The notes under the pieces are model-generated. The model was not told the origin of the DNA. It worked only from the letters and a program-made list of their open reading frames with translations, and did not search any database. Positions 22,514 through 25,754 of a stretch of 25,754 nt of DNA are shown one piece after another. The translations under genes were made by a program, and so were the position numbers. Position 1 is the stretch's first letter; every line of letters starts with the position of its first letter. The DNA is from Alphaproteobacteria bacterium (GTDB taxonomy: Bacteria; Pseudomonadota; Alphaproteobacteria; UBA8366), in NCBI GenBank assembly GCA_030743445.1, contig JASLSL010000012.1:1-25754 (forward strand). The letters are read 5' to 3'.

Positions 22514-23395
22514 ATGTCCGACTATATCGTCCAGCCGAATCCGAAGAATCCGCGCCTCACCGAGCGCGTAGCGGGGGTCGATCACGACGGCAATCCGATC
22601 GAGACGTCGGTCGTCGTCGAGCGACCGCTGACGCTGTTCCTAAACGGCCAGGAGATCGTCACCATGATGACGGTCGGCGATTATCCGGACTTCCTCGCGG
22701 TCGGCTACCTGATCAACCAGAACATGCTGCATCCCGACGACGACATCGTCGGCATCGAGTACGACGAGGACATCGAGACCGTGGTCGTCCGCACCGCGCA
22801 CGAGACCGACTTCGAGGACAAGCTGAAGCAGAAGACCCTGACCTCGGGCTGCGCCCAGGGCACCGTGTTCGGCGACCTGATAGAGAAGTTCGAGGACACG
22901 GCGCTGCCTGCGGACGCGATCATCAAGACCTCTTGGCTCTATGCGCTGACCAAGAAGATCAACACCACGCCGAGCCTCTATCTCGAGGCCGGGGCGATCC
23001 ACGGCTGCGTGCTGTGCGAGGGGGACCGTCCGCTGCTTTACATGGAGGACGTCGGCCGCCACAACGCGATCGACAAGGTGGCGGGGTACATGGCGCTCAA
23101 CCGTATCGGGCCCGAGAACAAGATCTTCTACACCACCGGGCGGCTGACCTCGGAGATGGTGATCAAGACGGTGCAGATGGGCATTGCGATCCTGATCTCG
23201 CGGTCCGGCTTCACGGCCTGGGGCGTCGATCTCGCGCGCCAGGCCAACCTGACGCTGATCGGACGGGCCCGCGGCAAGCGTTTCGTCGCGCTGGCGGGTC
23301 AGGACCGCATTCAATACGACGCCGATCCGGAGGGCATCGCCGAGGAGTCCAAGGATCTCCAACGCAAGGCGAGCGTCGGCGAGGAAGTCGCCTGA
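22514..23395 (+). CDS. fdhD: Formate dehydrogenase accessory sulfurtransferase FdhD
   Basis: The 293-residue protein hands sulphur from a cysteine desulfurase to the Mo/W cofactor of formate dehydrogenase, which activates the enzyme. Family marks are VERPLTLFLNGQEI, the LTSGCAQGTVFGD loop, MEDVGRHNAIDKVAGY and TGRLTSEMVIK followed by ISRSGFT. In E. coli the loop holds a Cys-x2-Cys pair, with the first Cys essential for sulphur transfer; here only Cys113 is present, while a Cys165-x2-Cys168 pair occurs at IHGCVLCEGD. It is first in a unit with the diguanylate cyclase (11-base gap) and mobA. No formate dehydrogenase subunits are in the window. Confidence 0.95.
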   Translation: MSDYIVQPNPKNPRLTERVAGVDHDGNPIETSVVVERPLTLFLNGQEIVTMMTVGDYPDFLAVGYLINQNMLHPDDDIVGIEYDEDIETVVVRTAHETDFEDKLKQKTLTSGCAQGTVFGDLIEKFEDTALPADAIIKTSWLYALTKKINTTPSLYLEAGAIHGCVLCEGDRPLLYMEDVGRHNAIDKVAGYMALNRIGPENKIFYTTGRLTSEMVIKTVQMGIAILISRSGFTAWGVDLARQANLTLIGRARGKRFVALAGQDRIQYDADPEGIAEESKDLQRKASVGEEVA

Positions 23396-23406
23396 AGGAC
23401 TCGCCA

Positions 23407-24327
23407 ATGGCTGACGAAGACCACGCGTCCGGCAACGAGGCCAGCGCGATCCTCGATGTCATCGACGACGCGATCGAGGAGCACGACCAGTGGCTCCAGC
23501 GCTGGCACCGGGCGATGGTCGTCGGCGGCGAGCCGCCCGGCGACGTGGTCTCCGAGAACGCGCAATACATTTGCCGCCTCGGGGTCTGGCTCGATATCAA
23601 CAAGGGGCGCGGGCTGGTCGACCAGCCGGCGTTCCAGGAATTGGGCAAGACCCACCACGAGATGCACGACTTCGCCCGCCTGCTGGCGCTGGGTGGCCCC
23701 GGAATTTCGGACAACGCGACCATGGCGGTCGAGGATTACGACGAGCTGGTCGGCCGGGTCGACCGGTTCAAGGCCGCAGCCCGGCGCATCCTCGAGGCGT
23801 TCCGCAAGGCGGCGGTCGAACTCGACCCCCTGACCGGGGTGCAGAACCGTCGGGTGATGATGGCCGAGCTCGAGCGCGAGCAGGTCCGCGCTTCGCGCAC
23901 CGACTCGCCCTGCTGCATCGCGATCGCCGACATCGACCGCTTCAAAGAGGTCAACGACGAGCACGGCCACCAGGCAGGCGACCGGGTGCTGCTCCACGTC
24001 GCCGGATCGTTCCTCGCGCGCATGCGGCCCTATGACGGGATCTACCGCTATGGCGGCGAGGAATTCATCATCGTCCTGCCGGACACCGATTTGCGCTCGG
24101 CCCGGATCGTGGCGGAGCGCCTGCGCGGCATGCTCGAGGCAACCCCGGCGAAGCTTGCCGACGGCGGCGAGGTCGCGGTCACCGCCTCGATGGGCCTCGC
24201 CATGATCGAGGACGATGTGACGGTCACCGAGACGATCGCGCGCGCCGACCGGGCGCTCTACGCCGCCAAGGATAGCGGCCGCAACCGGGTCGTGGAGTGG
24301 CGCGAAGGGATGGCCGATGACCATTGA
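23407..24327 (+). CDS. dgcZ: Diguanylate cyclase with N-terminal CZB zinc-sensor domain (DgcZ-like)
   Basis: The 306-residue protein makes c-di-GMP from two GTP. Residues 15-135 form a CZB domain whose zinc ligands are His26 (EEHDQW), Cys56 (YICRLGVWLD), His83 and His87 (THHEMHDFA); these match E. coli DgcZ (His22, Cys52, His79, His83) with a constant offset of four. A GGDEF domain follows, with DPLTGVQNRR, ADIDRFKEVNDEHGH and the active site GGEEF (216-220). Arg207-x2-Asp210, five residues before it, is a canonical inhibitory I-site. There is no membrane segment. The gene sits 11 bases after fdhD and overlaps mobA by 11 bases, so it is part of a Mo/W cofactor operon, an unusual place for a c-di-GMP enzyme. 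Confidence 0.95.
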   Translation: MADEDHASGNEASAILDVIDDAIEEHDQWLQRWHRAMVVGGEPPGDVVSENAQYICRLGVWLDINKGRGLVDQPAFQELGKTHHEMHDFARLLALGGPGISDNATMAVEDYDELVGRVDRFKAAARRILEAFRKAAVELDPLTGVQNRRVMMAELEREQVRASRTDSPCCIAIADIDRFKEVNDEHGHQAGDRVLLHVAGSFLARMRPYDGIYRYGGEEFIIVLPDTDLRSARIVAERLRGMLEATPAKLADGGEVAVTASMGLAMIEDDVTVTETIARADRALYAAKDSGRNRVVEWREGMADDH

Positions 24328-24934
24328 CGTCGCCGGGGTTCTGCTCGCCGGCGGCCAGTCGCGGCGCATGGGCGGCGGCGACAAGTGCCTCCGGCCGCTC
24401 GGCGGCGAGCCGATCCTGACCCATGTGATCCGGCGCGCCGAACCCCAGGTCTCCACCCTGGTGCTCAGCGCCAACGGCGATCCGGCGCGGTTCCGGGATT
24501 TCGGGCTGCCGGTCGTCGCCGACGCGATTCTCGACGATGGCGGGGGCTCGGCCGGACCGCTCGCCGGCATCCTTTCGGGCCTGCGTTGGGCGGCGGCCAG
24601 CGCGCCGGCGTGCCGTTGGCTCGCGAGCTTCCCGACCGACGCTCCCTTCATGCCCCGGGACCTGGTCGCCCGCATGGCGGCGGCACTCGAAGCCGAGGGC
24701 GCCGAAATGGCCTGCGCCGCGTCGGCCGGCCGCGCCAATCCGGTGGTCGGGCTCTGGCCGGTCGGGCTCGCCGACGATCTCGAGCGCGCGATGGTCGCCG
24801 ACGGAATGCGCAAGATCGACATCTGGACCGCGCGTTACAAACTAACGCAAGTCGAGTTCAGCGCCGAACCGCTCGATCCCTTCTTCAACACCAACCGCCC
24901 CGAGGATCTCGAAGAGGCCGAGCGCCTGCTCTGA
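24317..24934 (+). CDS. mobA: Molybdenum cofactor guanylyltransferase MobA
   Basis: The 205-residue protein links GMP to molybdopterin to form the guanine dinucleotide cofactor needed by formate dehydrogenase and other DMSO-reductase family enzymes. The nucleotide-binding signature GVLLAGGQSRRMGGGDK (residues 7-23) is complete, and the second motif SFPTDAPFMP and the late FFNTNRPEDLEEAE end are typical. The ATG at 24317 lies inside the last codons of the diguanylate cyclase gene (11-base overlap), with an AAGGGAT ribosome binding site in that gene, so translation is coupled. It ends 10 bases from the convergent YbaK gene. GMP is the product of GTP use here, and the neighbouring cyclase draws on the same GTP pool. 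Confidence 0.95.
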   Translation: MTIDVAGVLLAGGQSRRMGGGDKCLRPLGGEPILTHVIRRAEPQVSTLVLSANGDPARFRDFGLPVVADAILDDGGGSAGPLAGILSGLRWAAASAPACRWLASFPTDAPFMPRDLVARMAAALEAEGAEMACAASAGRANPVVGLWPVGLADDLERAMVADGMRKIDIWTARYKLTQVEFSAEPLDPFFNTNRPEDLEEAERLL

Positions 24935-24944
24935 CCGCCGCGGC

Positions 24945-25415
24945 TCAGTCGTGGTCGCTGAACTGGCCGCGCCGGGAGTCCGCCATCAGGTCCTGGAACT
25001 GCATGCCCGAGACGTGGACCAGGCTGGCGTGGTCGCCGCCCTCGAAATAGATTTCGGGCGGGGCGGCGAGGCTGTCGTCCATGATCACACTCATGCCGTA
25101 GGCCGATCCGAGCGCCGGGACGGCGCCCATGTCGCAGTCCGCGAACAGCCGGACGACGTCCTCCTCCGTCGCCAGCGCCAGCGACCGCTCCATCAGGTGG
25201 CAGACCGCGCCGAGGTCGATGTGGTGCGTCGAAGGCAGCACCGCCATCACGTAGCCGTCGTCGTCCTTCAGGATCACCGCCTTGGCGATGCGGTCGCCGG
25301 GGATGTGGCTGACCTGGGCGGTTTGCGAGGACGATCCAGTCGGCGCGTGCGTGACGACGTCGTAGTCGACGCCGCGGTCCGCGAGATACTCCTTGAGGGT
25401 TATCGCGATTGCCAT
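24945..25415 (-). CDS. YbaK/EbsC-family aminoacyl-tRNA deacylase
   Basis: The 156-residue protein belongs to the YbaK/ProX family of trans-editing enzymes that hydrolyse mischarged aminoacyl-tRNA (for example Cys- or Ala-tRNA-Pro). Visible marks are LADRGVDYDVVTHAPTGSS at the N-terminus, the lysine-bearing GDRIAKAVILKDDDGYVMAVLPSTHHIDL, and GAVPALGSAYGMSVIMDDSL with the conserved glycines. The ATG at 25415 is preceded by AAAGGAGCGGTGCC; the frame extends 17 codons further without similarity. It is cytoplasmic and monocistronic. Which tRNA it edits cannot be told from sequence. Confidence 0.88.
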   Translation of the reverse strand: MAIAITLKEYLADRGVDYDVVTHAPTGSSSQTAQVSHIPGDRIAKAVILKDDDGYVMAVLPSTHHIDLGAVCHLMERSLALATEEDVVRLFADCDMGAVPALGSAYGMSVIMDDSLAAPPEIYFEGGDHASLVHVSGMQFQDLMADSRRGQFSDHD

Positions 25416-25515
25416 GGCACCGCTCCTTTCCGCTTTAAAGGTGCGTCGGCAGAAGCATGCCACCAAGCGACCGCCGCAAACAATGGGCTATGTCAAAGAC
25501 GGCGGCGCCGCCGTA

Positions 25516-25564
25516 CCCTCTCCCGCTTGCGGGAGAGGGAGGGCCCCGCCGCGAAGCGGTGGGG
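25516..25564. repeat. Two adjacent hairpins of a GC-rich dispersed repeat
   Basis: CCCTCTCCCGC (25516-25526) and GCGGGAGAGGG (25529-25539) form a perfect 11-bp stem with a two-base spacer. It is followed by CCCCGCCGC-GAA-GCGGTGGGG (25544-25564) with one mismatch. Such CCCTCTCCCGC...GAGAGGG units with a trailing GTGAGGGG are common dispersed intergenic repeats in GC-rich proteobacteria (established in general; family membership here is inferred). Confidence 0.7.
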
Positions 25565-25596
25565 GGGTGAGGGGCCTTGGCAGGGAAATGAGGGAG

Positions 25597-25642
25597 AATT
25601 AAGGGGACACCTTACTCTTCCGCGTAAGGTGTCCCCTTAATT
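25597..25642. repeat. Perfect 19-bp hairpin, possible mobile-element end
   Basis: AATTAAGGGGACACCTTAC (25597-25615) and its exact complement GTAAGGTGTCCCCTTAATT (25624-25642) flank an eight-base loop TCTTCCGC. Hairpins with a GGGGACACCTTA core are often seen next to IS200/REP-type Y1 transposase genes (recollection, not tested here). No transposase is in the window, but the sequence stops 112 bases later. Confidence 0.8.
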
Positions 25643-25754
25643 CGTCCCACAGGCTTTCCAGCGAATAGGATTTTCATCCGCACCTGGGGTCCCTGAGTGT
25701 CGTACGCAGCGTGTTGCTAAAATTGGCAATGTGGTTCAATTTTATTTGGAAGGT

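Larger units (their letters stand above)
25416..25754. other. Intergenic/terminal region with repeats, no gene found
   Basis: These 339 bases contain the two repeat structures listed separately. On the minus strand a short open frame of about 33 codons runs from about 25735 to a TAA inside the large hairpin (ending ADENPIRWKACGTN). It has stops just upstream, so it is not the end of a long gene running in from the right. It may be a remnant of a mobile-element gene. Confidence 0.4.

Noticed and set aside
23311..24822. Minus-strand open frame of 503 codons opposite dgcZ and mobA
   Set aside because: It is an antisense shadow; its predicted protein shows only Arg/Ala/Asp-rich low-complexity sequence.
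25650..25754. C-terminal end of a gene entering from the right on the minus strand
   Set aside because: The frame ending in the hairpin has stop codons near 25736-25744, so no long gene enters in that frame.

Overview
The window reads as a piece of chromosome from a GC-rich alphaproteobacterium, probably near the Rhodospirillales. The grounds are high-GC codon use, short intergenic gaps, an alphaproteobacterial-type NAD kinase, and dispersed palindromic repeats of the CGTCATTCCCG...CGGAATGACG type. This placement is inference; no rRNA, tRNA or other phylogenetic marker is present. I see no tRNA, rRNA, CRISPR array, prophage or complete insertion sequence.

Left part (1-7.1 kb). A complete palindromic repeat unit is followed by two translationally coupled genes: a zinc-independent NADP oxidoreductase and an N-carbamoyl-D-amino-acid hydrolase with all three catalytic residues at the usual positions. 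A small hypothetical gene then meets, tail to tail with overlapping stop codons, a PP2C-type phosphatase gene on the minus strand. After an AT-rich, palindrome-dense gap come a SAM methyltransferase, a TPR/glycosyltransferase-like protein and alanine dehydrogenase.

Middle part (7.1-17.9 kb). A second palindromic repeat is followed by a minus-strand rhomboid protease/nitroreductase pair. Divergent from it is a coupled acyl-CoA synthetase/SDR dehydrogenase pair. A small membrane-protein gene lies between two halves of a third palindromic repeat, as if inserted into it. Next is an amino-acid deacylation group: an aspartoacylase-like enzyme, an ArgE-like M20 deacetylase, a threonine-synthase-like PLP enzyme and an N-formylglutamate amidohydrolase. 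Then comes a minus-strand operon of a group I truncated haemoglobin and a [2Fe-2S]/FAD/NAD(P)H reductase, which together could work as a two-protein nitric oxide dioxygenase.

Right part (17.9-25.7 kb). NAD kinase, a secreted protein of unknown function and an NTF2-like protein lead into a molybdenum/tungsten-formate dehydrogenase maturation region: moaA, a secreted six-cysteine unknown, a TupA-type tungstate-binding protein, and the operon fdhD-dgcZ-mobA. The middle gene of that operon encodes a diguanylate cyclase with an N-terminal CZB zinc-sensor domain. It is 11 bp from fdhD and overlaps mobA by 11 bp, so c-di-GMP synthesis appears wired into Mo/W cofactor handling. I consider this the most interesting feature. 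No formate dehydrogenase structural genes lie in the window. The right edge holds a YbaK-type deacylase gene and a cluster of repeats ending in a perfect 19-bp hairpin.
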